Of a stretch of 46,269 bases of DNA, positions 7,484 to 14,869 are shown in pieces. The DNA is taken from the NCBI GenBank assembly GCA_900555035.1, contig USJX01000015.1, positions 1 to 46,269 of the forward strand, given 5' to 3'. Each line of letters begins with the position of its first letter. Position 1 is the first letter of the stretch. Source of the stretch: an uncultured Prevotella sp. Lineage in GTDB: Bacteria > Bacteroidota > Bacteroidia > Bacteroidales > Bacteroidaceae. The position numbers and the translations under genes are program-made. Under the pieces are notes generated by a model. The model ran no database searches, was not told where the DNA came from, and worked only from the letters and a program-made list of their open reading frames with translations.

Positions 7484-8095
7484 ATGAGCCAAATTACCAA
7501 CAATTATGCCCCTGGAAGCTGCGTCTTCCAGGCAGGCAGCAGCCAAAATGGCGATGTACACATAGAAAATTGCACCATCTATCAGGGAAAGACCGAACAG
7601 AAGATGGAAGGCAAAAATCAGAAGCCTGGATGCAAGGAGGAAGATTCGGAAGAAGAGGAAGAAAATCCAGAGAACTTGCAGAATCAAGACACAAGGCAGG
7701 CATTCCTCTTTATCGAGGGCACACCTTCCTGGGAAAAGGAAGGTAGGATGCGCCGCGAATCGATAGAGAATGAGGCTGTGAGAAACCGCGAGAAAGCCCG
7801 TTTCCTGGAATATCTGAAACAACACAAGATGGGAAAGCGAAAGATATTCTGTAATCAGTCAGACCTGCTCAACCAGGTGACCGTGTGCTTTGTGATAAGA
7901 TGGAAGGAGATGGGGTTAACCGCCCCCAACCCTTCTGGCCGTGCCGTGTTCCGTTTTCTCAGAGAAGAATGCGGCTTGCAGACAGAAGTAACCATCAAAG
8001 CATACGCCAACAAGATGAACATCTGGCTGAAGGAAGAACAATATGACCCCAAGACATGGCGCGAAGTAGGCATGGCATTCTCCCGCCGAACATGA
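7484..8095 (+). CDS. Unknown protein with N-terminal AGSS-x-NGDV motif, partner of upstream gene
   Basis: This is 203 residues with no recognised family. Residues 4-33 (ITNNYAPGSCVFQAGSS, QNGDVHIENC) match the C-terminus of the preceding protein in I, N, SC, F, AGSS and NGDV. Then comes a very acidic linker (about 46-66, EEDSEEEEE) and a basic C-terminal half. Residues about 115-203 (RKIFCNQSDLLNQVTVCFVI, then SGRAVFRFLREECGLQ) look like a compact helical, possibly winged-helix-type, domain. It starts 5 nt after the upstream stop, so the two are surely co-transcribed and probably act together. No enzyme motif is visible, so whether it senses, signals or executes cannot be read. The stop at 8093-8095 is followed by a separate promoter. 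Confidence 0.7.
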   Translation: MSQITNNYAPGSCVFQAGSSQNGDVHIENCTIYQGKTEQKMEGKNQKPGCKEEDSEEEEENPENLQNQDTRQAFLFIEGTPSWEKEGRMRRESIENEAVRNREKARFLEYLKQHKMGKRKIFCNQSDLLNQVTVCFVIRWKEMGLTAPNPSGRAVFRFLREECGLQTEVTIKAYANKMNIWLKEEQYDPKTWREVGMAFSRRT

Positions 8096-8134
8096 AGCAA
8101 AACCACCAACAAATAATATCTTTTTGCAGAAAGC

Positions 8135-8165
8135 TTGCATATTTCAGATAAAATGAGTATTTTTG
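8135..8165 (+). promoter_or_regulatory. Promoter of the restriction-modification unit
   Basis: TTG (8135-8137), 20 nt and TATTTTTG (8158-8165) fit the Bacteroidetes consensus. The predicted start near 8172 leaves only about 14 nt before ATG 8186. Confidence 0.72.
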
Positions 8166-8185
8166 CAGAATAAAAGTGAAACAAT

Positions 8186-8851
8186 ATGGAACAACTTACG
8201 TTAGAAGCTCTCGCAACAAGTGCCCATGACTTTTGCATGCAAGAGAGCGGAAAATATAAAAGAGAATTATATGGGGTTACCGACGGGAAAGCCGTGGGTA
8301 CATTTGTTGAGCATGAATTTCAGAAATTTCTAGCTACCCGATATGATATGGACTTGGGTAACAGTGCCAATGGGCTAGACTTACCCTCCATCAATACCGA
8401 CATTAAGGTTACTTCTATCAAGCAACCTCAGTCGAGCTGCCCATTCAAAGACAGCAAGCAGAAAATCTTCGGATTAGGATACAATCTGATTATTTTCGTT
8501 TATGAAAAGCATGATAATACGAAGCGCAAAAAGGGAATGCTGAATTTCCTGTCATGCACATTGGTTAAGCTGATAGAACAGCTGATTATCAAAGAACAAC
8601 GGGACTTCTGCAAATTATAGAGAACAACGGAAATGCAGATGACATATTTGCATTCCTCAGTGATCGCCACATCCCGGCAGATGATGTTACGCTGATGCAG
8701 CTAGCTGAAAAAAATACTCATTAACCCTCCTAAAGTGGGATACATCACCATATCCAATGCCCTACAATGGAGACTCCAATACGGGAGAATCGTGAATTTG
8801 GAAGAAGATATAGAAGGAATAACAAAAATAATAAAATATGGCAAAATCTAA
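8186..8851 (+). pseudogene. Type II restriction endonuclease, disrupted by two frameshifts
   Basis: The first 128 codons read as a type II endonuclease (KAVGTFVEHEF, then the PD-(D/E)xK-like stretch DLPSINTDIKVTSIKQPQSS and FGLGYNLIIFVYEK). The frame then hits a TAG at 8618-8620, giving only 144 residues. The homologous sequence continues one frame over from 8569 (ADRTADYQRTTGLLQIIENN) to a TAA at 8722. It then returns to the original frame from 8714 (ILINPPKVGYITISNALQW) to TAA 8849-8851. So a single-base loss near 8567-8569 is followed by a single-base gain in the A7 run at 8708-8714, and the repaired protein would be about 221 residues. Its end overlaps the methyltransferase ATG by 14 nt. 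The catalytic part is upstream of the break, but the truncated product probably does not fold. Sequencing error or programmed frameshifting are alternatives. Confidence 0.8.
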
Positions 8852-10361
8852 CTCGGCTCTTTTAAGAGACGAATATGGCGACTGGCAAACCAATTATCCC
8901 CTGGCATTGTCTGTATGCCAGATGCTTAAGAACAAGGGTATTAATCCGCAAGTTATCATCGAACCAACTTGCGGCAAGGGAAACTTTATACTTGCGGCTT
9001 TGGAAACTTTCAATACCCTAGAGCACGTAATAGGAATAGAAATCAACGCCGAATACTTAAGTGAGCTAAAACAGAAACTCGATGGCAGAACCCCTTCCTC
9101 CATACAGCTGCATCTGATGAATAAAAATTTCTTTGATGTCAATTTCAAGGACATAAAAAGTTTGATAAAAGGTAAAAATATCCTAGTTCTCGGAAATCCT
9201 CCATGGGTTACCAACAGCAAGTTGGGGGAGTTAAACAGTGAGAATCTTCCAGCCAAATCAAATTTCAAGAACAACAAAGGTCTGGATGCAATAACAGGAA
9301 AGGGAAATTTTGATATCGCCGAATACATCACCTACAAAATGCAGGATGTAGTAAAAGACGAAAATGCCCATATAGCTCTGTTGTTAAAGTGTTCAGTAAT
9401 CAAAAACATCATCTTCGAGCAGGGCAAGGCACGCACTCTAGCTCATTGCGAGCAGCACAACATTGACACCACCAGAGAATTTTCTGCAAGTGTTGCTTCG
9501 GCTCTGTTTACGGGGCAATTGGGCGAAGGAGAAGCTTGTTGCAATGTCTATGATTTCTATTCCGGAAAAAAAGAACGTACATTCGGGTGGGTTAACCAGA
9601 ATTTCGTATCAAATTGCGAAGAATACAAAGGTGCAGATTTTGTTGACGGAAAATCAAACCTCACCTGGTGGTCAGGATTAAAACACGACTGTTCAAACGT
9701 GCTTGAACTGACTAAAACGGATGGTATCTACTACAACAAGATGCACGAAATCGTAGATATAGAGGAAGACATGATATATCCTTTTCTGAAAAGTTCAGAT
9801 CTAAAGGGCGATAAAATTTCCCAGTGCAGAAAATATGTAATACTCACCCAGCATAGAACATCAGAAGACACCAGTAAGATAGAGGATACATACCCCAAGA
9901 CTTATAAATATCTGAACGAGCACTCCTCATATTTCGATAACCGAAAAAGTTCCATCTATAAAAACCGACCCAAATTCTGCATCTTTGGGGTTGGCGATTA
10001 CACATTTAAGAAATATAGAGTAGCTATATCAGGGCTTTATAAACAAACCAGGTTCTCTATGGTTTCTGAAATTGACGGAAAGCTGGCTTTGCTTGATGAT
10101 ACAACTTATCTGCTTGGATTCGACAAGAAAGAATACGCAGATTATACTCTGAAACTATTAAACAGCAGTGCTGTTCAGCATTTTTTAGAGTCGGTGTATT
10201 TTGAAGATGCCAAAAGACCTATCAATAAAGACCTGCTGATGAGAATAGATCTTGTTGCCGTATTAAACAAGTTAGGAGGCTCATTTCTCGGCATTGACGA
10301 AGAGACGTTAAGAGATTATAAGATGCATTTGCATCCCTACTCGCAAGGTTCGCTTTTTTAA
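8838..10361 (+). CDS. N6-adenine DNA methyltransferase (type II, TaqI/Eco57I-like)
   Basis: The 507-residue protein transfers methyl groups from S-adenosylmethionine to adenine in DNA. Motif I is IEPTCGKGNFILAALETF (about 41-58), an acidic end of strand 2 follows (GIEIN), and the catalytic motif IV is LGNPPW at about 117-122, the NPPY/W signature of gamma-class amino-methyltransferases. The C-terminal 250 residues (FLKSSDLKGD, KYVILTQHR) match the target-recognition half of TaqI/Eco57I-like enzymes. It starts inside the 3' end of the endonuclease reading frame (14-nt overlap), so translation was coupled. With the endonuclease broken, it should act as an orphan methyltransferase. The recognition site cannot be deduced. 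The gene is visibly more AT-rich than the PUL genes, consistent with transfer. Confidence 0.9.
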   Translation: MAKSNSALLRDEYGDWQTNYPLALSVCQMLKNKGINPQVIIEPTCGKGNFILAALETFNTLEHVIGIEINAEYLSELKQKLDGRTPSSIQLHLMNKNFFDVNFKDIKSLIKGKNILVLGNPPWVTNSKLGELNSENLPAKSNFKNNKGLDAITGKGNFDIAEYITYKMQDVVKDENAHIALLLKCSVIKNIIFEQGKARTLAHCEQHNIDTTREFSASVASALFTGQLGEGEACCNVYDFYSGKKERTFGWVNQNFVSNCEEYKGADFVDGKSNLTWWSGLKHDCSNVLELTKTDGIYYNKMHEIVDIEEDMIYPFLKSSDLKGDKISQCRKYVILTQHRTSEDTSKIEDTYPKTYKYLNEHSSYFDNRKSSIYKNRPKFCIFGVGDYTFKKYRVAISGLYKQTRFSMVSEIDGKLALLDDTTYLLGFDKKEYADYTLKLLNSSAVQHFLESVYFEDAKRPINKDLLMRIDLVAVLNKLGGSFLGIDEETLRDYKMHLHPYSQGSLF

Positions 10362-10377
10362 ACTCCAATCATCTATA

Positions 10378-10434
10378 AAACTCTCCAATTCTTTCCAATC
10401 TTTTAAACATTGGAAAGAATTGGAGAGTTTTTTT
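10378..10434 (+). terminator. Terminator after the methyltransferase
   Basis: A perfect 22-bp stem (10378-10399 with 10409-10430; core CTCTCCAATTCTTTCC) closes a 9-nt loop and continues into a T tract. It starts 17 nt after the stop. A matching A tract on the left makes it possibly bidirectional. Confidence 0.9.
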
Positions 10435-10452
10435 AAACCATCCTCACGATTT

Positions 10453-10572
10453 CCAGGTGCATCTCCAGGTGCATTTTTCTTCAAAATCATTCTTTTCCTT
10501 AACTTTTTCAATTCCATATCATACTCATCAACAAACATTTATCCATCAAATAGCTTTTTTCGCCAGGTGCAT
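10453..10572 (+). repeat. Three copies of CCAGGTGCAT
   Basis: The 10-mer CCAGGTGCAT occurs at 10453-10462, 10465-10474 and 10563-10572, in the otherwise gene-free 10435-10620 stretch upstream of the next promoter. It could be a binding site or remnants; no coding signal is convincing here. Confidence 0.6.
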
Positions 10573-10620
10573 ATTCCATAATTTTATCCATCCACCTCAT
10601 GCACCCCCAAGCTTTTGGAG

Positions 10621-10628
10621 TACTTTTG
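10621..10628 (+). promoter_or_regulatory. Candidate -7 box upstream of the P5 cassette
   Basis: TACTTTTG fits TAnnTTTG, followed by a purine start region (GCGTGAATC). No good TTTG lies 19-21 nt upstream, so support is partial. A small hairpin (TGAATC/GATTCA) follows at 10633-10656. Confidence 0.5.
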
Positions 10629-10727
10629 CAGCGTGAATCATCAGAAATGGCGATTCATTAAAAGTAAGTGAAATAAATAGATTTACTCGCCCTATCATGG
10701 GCAAACATTAATAAAAATAAAGACGAT

Positions 10728-10811
10728 ATGGGATTTTACATCAGTTTCCGCATCTGGAAGGTGACATTCACTTTCAATGTAAGCATTTCGTTCTCACATC
10801 AGTTGGTATGA
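10728..10811 (+). CDS. 27-residue small ORF upstream of the P5-like gene
   Basis: ATG 10728 opens a 27-codon frame (MGFYISFRIWKVTFTFNVSI, then SFSHQLV) ending at TGA 10809-10811. The alternating aromatic/hydrophobic and polar residues would suit a beta strand or a membrane-associated peptide. It sits between the candidate promoter and the P5-like gene, where related Bacteroidales cassettes often carry a protein of under 40 residues (called smalltalk in genome annotation). I cannot establish homology to that family. It might be a leader peptide. Confidence 0.4.
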   Translation: MGFYISFRIWKVTFTFNVSISFSHQLV

Positions 10812-10844
10812 ACCTGATTCTAGGGGAAAGTACCTGATGGTAGT

Positions 10845-11405
10845 ATGAACGGAAAATTAAAGAAAAAAGTTATGAACAAGATTTTAAAACTGGTGAGCTT
10901 CATTCTGACGCTCGCCGACTTTGCAAAAGAATTAACAGAAAAAATTATGGCAACAAAGAAAACAATTCAAAGCGCTGCCGCCAATAACGGCAAGCAGATG
11001 GATAATGCCACTCGTGGCATCCGCAACAACAACCCGCTCAACATCCGCCACAGCAAGAACCAGTGGTTTGGAATGAAAGAGCTGCAAACCGACAAAACCT
11101 TCGTGCAGTTCGTGAGTCGCAAGTTTGGCTATCGTGCAGCCTTCGTGCTCATCCGCACCTACATGGTGAAACATCATGCCAACACCATCGGCAAGATCAT
11201 CGCCCGATGGGCACCAAGTTCGGATGGCAACAATACCCAGGGCTACATCCGCTTCGTGAGTAAGACCACGGGCATCCCGGTAGATGAACCGCTCCGCTTC
11301 GATGACCAGAAGAAGATGGTGAGCATCGTGCGCAGTATGGCGCAGATGGAAAGCGGCATCATCGAGAACGAGGACATCCTGAACGAGGCCTATTGCATGG
11401 TGTAG
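10845..11405 (+). CDS. Phage structural protein P5-like muralytic protein
   Basis: RGIRNNNPLNIR at 57-68 and the following W-x-G...F-x-F...G-x-RAA...TI-x-x-IIARWAP...YI-x-FV pattern are hallmarks of the P5-like proteins of tailless phages and Bacteroidetes cassettes. These are thought to cleave peptidoglycan glycan strands. In related cassettes this position is held by an N-acetylmuramoyl-L-alanine amidase, so both are wall-lytic. The P5-like part starts at about residue 35 (ATG 10947), and its 152 residues match the family. The preceding 34 residues (MNKILKLVSFILTLADFAKE from Met10) form a hydrophobic helix fused in frame, either a membrane anchor or a small protein read through. Starts at 10845, 10872 and 10947 are possible, and no Shine-Dalgarno site decides. 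Confidence 0.72.
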   Translation: MNGKLKKKVMNKILKLVSFILTLADFAKELTEKIMATKKTIQSAAANNGKQMDNATRGIRNNNPLNIRHSKNQWFGMKELQTDKTFVQFVSRKFGYRAAFVLIRTYMVKHHANTIGKIIARWAPSSDGNNTQGYIRFVSKTTGIPVDEPLRFDDQKKMVSIVRSMAQMESGIIENEDILNEAYCMV

Positions 11406-11513
11406 ATTTCAGGGAACAGTAATTATCTGAGTTGAAACAAGACGGAGGATTTTCCATGGTAAAGCTAGCAACATTCCGAAATGTTTCGTCTCCCAAATTT
11501 TCAATTCAGAAAT

Positions 11514-12017
11514 ATGAAAAAATATCAAAAGAAGAATGCTTCCGAGGAAAGCAAGAAGAAGAATACTTCCGAAGCAAACGGAAAGCAGCAGCAGCAGAAG
11601 AAGAATGCTTCCGAAGCAAACGGAACTAGAGAGAACAACGTTTTTATTGAAACCATTAATATGGAAACACAAACCATTTTCCATAACAATGGAAGCGTCA
11701 ACATCTATCCCTGCGATTTCGAACTGGGACAGCATATCATTGCCAACGGCAGAAACATCGCATCACAAAAAGGTCGCATGACCACTGATGATGACGGTCG
11801 CTCGCACTTCCGACCTTATGCCAAAGGCAGCGGTCACCGATACATGCGACTCTTCGATACACCACACGGCGAAATGAAAATGACGAAGGAAAATATCATC
11901 TTCACCCTCAAATTCCCGAAAAGATTCGGCAAGGCGCTCATCGAAAAACTGCTGGGCGAAGAGTCGGATATGATGAAGGCCTATGTGAAAAGTAGAAGAA
12001 CGGAAACGCATTGGTAG
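11514..12017 (+). CDS. Hypothetical protein with Lys/Asn/Ser/Glu repeats, P5-VirE cassette
   Basis: I do not recognise a family. From ATG 11514 it would be 167 residues. Residues 1-40 are low-complexity repeats of KKNASEE / KKNTSEANG / QQQQKKNASEANG, encoded by imperfect 30-50 bp tandem DNA repeats. The rest (from Met at 11661, METQTIFHNNGSVNIYPCDF) is a compact domain of about 118 residues with GRMTTDDDGRSHFRPYAKGS and a C-terminal amphipathic helix. The N-terminal repeats may be untranslated if ATG 11661 is used. It lies between the P5-like and VirE-like genes in the same direction, so it is part of that cassette. HNNGSVNI faintly recalls the NGDV motif of the 6168/7484 pair, but not enough to claim relationship. 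Confidence 0.55.
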   Translation: MKKYQKKNASEESKKKNTSEANGKQQQQKKNASEANGTRENNVFIETINMETQTIFHNNGSVNIYPCDFELGQHIIANGRNIASQKGRMTTDDDGRSHFRPYAKGSGHRYMRLFDTPHGEMKMTKENIIFTLKFPKRFGKALIEKLLGEESDMMKAYVKSRRTETHW

Positions 12018-12097
12018 TGATTAGTGATTATTTATTAGTGATTAGTGATTATTTATTAGTGATTATTTATTAGTGATTATTTATTAGTGATTAGCGA
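12014..12097 (+). repeat. AT-rich tandem repeat before the VirE-like gene
   Basis: About five or six imperfect copies of TTAGTGATTATTTA and the shorter TTAGTGA fill the 92-nt gap between 12017 and the ATG at 12110. The array covers the stop of the upstream gene and the whole translation-initiation region. Confidence 0.8.
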
Positions 12098-12109
12098 TGA
12101 TATAAAATC

Positions 12110-14692
12110 ATGTCTTGTTATGTTATTTTTTATGAGAATGGGGCGAAAATGATGCGCCCCGTTCTCACGGCTGCGGAGTACCGAAATCTCCGCAACAGCA
12201 ATTATCAGAAACGACTCGTGGCGGGCATCAGAAAGGGTGACGCCAAGCAGAAAATGAGATTGCTGCAAATGAATTACAGTTGCATGCCAGGCAATGCGGC
12301 GACTGGCAATGCGGCGACTGGCAATGCTACAACCCCTTCCTTGCAGAAGGCACCGCTGAAGGGATGCAAATCGCCTTCTATGAGCGTGGGAATGGATGTG
12401 GATTTCGACCCATCGGCTCCTGATTACGAGGAAATGATGGAGAAGGCTCCCGAAATGGTGCTCAGCAAAAAGGATGAACTGGGATTGCTGATGCTCGAAA
12501 GATCGGCTAGAAAAGGATACCACCTCGTTTTCCGACGACACTTCATGGATGGACTTGCCGAGGGGAAAATTCTGGAGAACCAGGAAATAAACCTCAAATG
12601 GGCAAGCGAACTGCTGGGCGTGAAATTCGATGAGGCGGCAAAGGATATCACACGCGTCTTTTTCTCTACTACGGCTAGCGAAGAGGATCTGCTTTTCCTC
12701 GACGATGCACTCTTCGAACAAACAGCTCCTAATATTGAAAATTTAGCAGGTAGCGGAAGCTCAACAAGCGGAAGTTCAACAAATGGAAGCGCAGCAAGCG
12801 GAAGTTCAACAAATGGAAGCGCAGCAAGCGGAAGCGCAGCAAATGGAAGTTCTGCAAGCGGAAGTTCAACAAATGGAAGCGTAACAAATGGAAGCGCAGC
12901 GGGTAAAGAAAATCCTTCCAACTCGGCTGAAGCATCCCAAAAATCAGCCGATGCCCAGCAGGCTTCAACCCAGCAGGCTTCAAATGCTCAGAATCCAGCC
13001 GATATCCAGCAGGCTTCAAACACCCAGCAGGCTTCAAACGCTCAGAATCCAGCCAATGCTTCCAACATTTCTTCCCTCTACAACGGCATTCCATATAGCG
13101 AAATCATCTCAAAATATTGGGAACTCTACAACTTCGGGAAGCTGCCTACCATGGGCGACAGAAACGTGAAAACCTTCGAACTCGCCGTAACTCTGAGAGC
13201 CATCTGCAACTACTCGCTGCCGCAACTCGAAGCCGTTATCCCACGCTACGACAACTTCCCCGAACAGGAATGGAGAACCACTCTGGAAAGCGCTCTGAAG
13301 GAACCACGAAAAGGTATGCCCTACCGACTCCGACAGGTGCTGCTCGCCATACAAAGCGACTCGAAAATCGCTGCCACCGGAGGCTCCAGGGATGTGCCGC
13401 CTGCCATGCCGCAGAAACTGCCTAAGCTACTCAAACTCCTTTCCTCAAAGGTGCCGCAGATGTACAAGCCTGCCGTGTGCGAGGCCATCTTCCCCGCACT
13501 CGCCATCCACCTGCACGGAGTGAAATTCAGATATTGGGATAATGTTGACCACGAACCTACCTTCATGAACGTGCTCATCGCACCCATGAGCGTAGGTAAA
13601 GGCGCCATCAAGAAACCTATCGACTTTATCCTTGCCGACATCAAGGAAGCCGATAAACCCAACCGACTCAGGGAGGCGGAATGGAAACGGAAGAATCCCT
13701 CGGGGAAAACCAAGGCGAAAGACCCGCGACCCAACGATATCTGTATCCAGATTCTCATCGACAACCTCACCGATGCCGTGTTCAACCAGCGTGTAGTGGA
13801 TGCCCACGAAAACGGTCAGCGATTCGTATATACCCGCGTGGATGAGGTGGAACAGCTCAAAAAGGTTACCTCGCGCGGCACCGTGGATGAGGTGAGCATC
13901 CTGATTCGAAAGGCGTTCGATAATGCCGAGCACGGACAGGAACGTGTGGGTGCTGATTCCATCACGGGCATCGCACCACTCAGGTGGAACTTCAATGCCT
14001 CTACCACCATCCCAAACGCCCACCGCTTTTTTCTGAAATCAGTGAACGATGGTACACTCTCACGACTCAATCTGAGCACCATCATCAAGCCCAGATTAGA
14101 GGATGCACAAGAGAATAGTCAGGCAAGCAACCAGCAAAGCCCCGACGATTCACTTCCCATCTTCGGCATCTACGACGATAAGTTTGCACAGGATCTCAAG
14201 CCCTATCTCGACCGTCTTTCCTCGGCAAGCGGACTCATCGAGTGCCCGCAGGCTTTGAAACTTGCCAAGGAACTGACCCGCGAGAACGACAAGCGTGCCT
14301 CGCTCTACGAGAGCGAAGCCTACCGCATCCTCTCCTATCGCGCCAACGTGATAGCTTATCTCAAGGCGATGGTGCTCTATGTGGCGCAAGGCTACCACTG
14401 GTCGGAGGATATTGCCGAGTATGTGAGATGGAGCGAGCAGATGGATCTGTGGTGCAAGATGAGATTCTTCGGCACCCAATTGGAGGAGGAAATACTGCAG
14501 GAAGTGAAACAGATTAATGCCTCACCCCAGAATCTCCTTTCTACCCTGCCCGATGAGTTTACATACGAGCAATTCCTGCGCCATCGACAGCAGCAGGGGA
14601 AATACGGAGACGGCAAGAATACCCTACGCACCTGGAAACATCGGGGGTACGTGGTGTATGATGAAATTACGAAAACATGGCATAAGAAATAA
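12110..14692 (+). CDS. VirE N-terminal domain / DUF3987 protein (primase-helicase-like)
   Basis: Residues 1-200 match the BT4734-type VirE N-terminal domain: EYRNLRNSNYQKRL, then MDVDFD, GYHLVFRRHF and AKDITRVFFSTTASEEDLLF, a fold related to archaeo-eukaryotic primases. Residues 214-265 are a Gly/Ser/Asn/Ala repeat (GSSTNGSAASG), then QQASN/AQNPA repeats to about 325. Residues about 370-860 are DUF3987-like, with an ATPase-like P-loop APMSVGKGAIKKP (Lys497) and VYTRVDEVEQL as a possible Walker B region. These proteins are widespread in Bacteroidales accessory cassettes and resemble primase-helicases of mobile elements; no activity is proven. At 860 residues the linker makes it longer than usual. 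It converges with the GH128-type gene across a bidirectional terminator. Confidence 0.82.
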   Translation: MSCYVIFYENGAKMMRPVLTAAEYRNLRNSNYQKRLVAGIRKGDAKQKMRLLQMNYSCMPGNAATGNAATGNATTPSLQKAPLKGCKSPSMSVGMDVDFDPSAPDYEEMMEKAPEMVLSKKDELGLLMLERSARKGYHLVFRRHFMDGLAEGKILENQEINLKWASELLGVKFDEAAKDITRVFFSTTASEEDLLFLDDALFEQTAPNIENLAGSGSSTSGSSTNGSAASGSSTNGSAASGSAANGSSASGSSTNGSVTNGSAAGKENPSNSAEASQKSADAQQASTQQASNAQNPADIQQASNTQQASNAQNPANASNISSLYNGIPYSEIISKYWELYNFGKLPTMGDRNVKTFELAVTLRAICNYSLPQLEAVIPRYDNFPEQEWRTTLESALKEPRKGMPYRLRQVLLAIQSDSKIAATGGSRDVPPAMPQKLPKLLKLLSSKVPQMYKPAVCEAIFPALAIHLHGVKFRYWDNVDHEPTFMNVLIAPMSVGKGAIKKPIDFILADIKEADKPNRLREAEWKRKNPSGKTKAKDPRPNDICIQILIDNLTDAVFNQRVVDAHENGQRFVYTRVDEVEQLKKVTSRGTVDEVSILIRKAFDNAEHGQERVGADSITGIAPLRWNFNASTTIPNAHRFFLKSVNDGTLSRLNLSTIIKPRLEDAQENSQASNQQSPDDSLPIFGIYDDKFAQDLKPYLDRLSSASGLIECPQALKLAKELTRENDKRASLYESEAYRILSYRANVIAYLKAMVLYVAQGYHWSEDIAEYVRWSEQMDLWCKMRFFGTQLEEEILQEVKQINASPQNLLSTLPDEFTYEQFLRHRQQQGKYGDGKNTLRTWKHRGYVVYDEITKTWHKK
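12749..12903 (+). repeat. In-frame minisatellite in the VirE-like gene
   Basis: Alternating 15-bp units GGAAGTTCAACAAAT / GGAAGCGCAGCAAGC are repeated about ten times and encode GSSTN/GSAAS. A second short array, GCGGCGACTGGCAAT (12288-12322), encodes NAATG repeats. Identical neighbouring units imply slippage-prone, variable length. Confidence 0.8.
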
Positions 14693-14728
14693 ATATGCAA
14701 AGGAATAAAATGCATAAGAAATAAAAAT

Positions 14729-14759
14729 TCCCCCATACGCTTTTTTGACGTATGGGGGA
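14729..14759. terminator. Bidirectional terminator between VirE-like and GH128-type genes
   Basis: TCCCCCATACG (14729-14739) pairs with CGTATGGGGGA (14749-14759), with an A tract on the left and a T tract on the right. It serves both converging genes. A near-identical hairpin ends the last SusD gene (46097-46126). Confidence 0.88.
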
Positions 14760-14775
14760 TTTTTATTTTCCGAAA

Positions 14776-14806
14776 CGTTTCAGCGTTTCAGCGTTTCAGC
14801 GTTTCA
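14776..14806 (+). repeat. CGTTTCAG octamer array
   Basis: Four consecutive copies of CGTTTCAG/CGTTTCAC follow directly after the terminator hairpin. The same hairpin-plus-array arrangement occurs at 46097-46180. Confidence 0.85.
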
Positions 14807-14811
14807 CTAAA

Positions 14812-14869
14812 ATTTATCTTCCAACAAATTCAAATTTATCTTCCAAAAAATTCAAACTTATCTTCTAAC
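14812..14869 (+). repeat. 22-bp tandem repeat spanning the GH128-type stop codon
   Basis: Two 22-bp copies (14812-14833, 14834-14855; core ATTTATCTTCCAA) and a partial third (14856-14869) contain the TTA that is the minus-strand stop of the GH128-type gene (14858-14860). The stop region is therefore triplicated downstream of the real stop. Confidence 0.8.

Noticed and set aside
10308..10538. 76-codon minus-strand frame between the methyltransferase and the P5-like gene
   Set aside because: It reads through the strong terminator hairpin and the CCAGGTGCAT repeats and into the methyltransferase 3' end; no promoter or homology seen. A decayed gene cannot be excluded.
11481..11513. Upstream ATG at 11481 for the hypothetical cassette gene
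   Set aside because: It adds 11 residues with no supporting signal; ATG 11514 or 11661 is more plausible, though none is proven.
11661..11720. HNNGSVNI as a third copy of the AGSS-x-NGDV motif
   Set aside because: Only N, G and V align; the SC, F and AGSS positions are absent.
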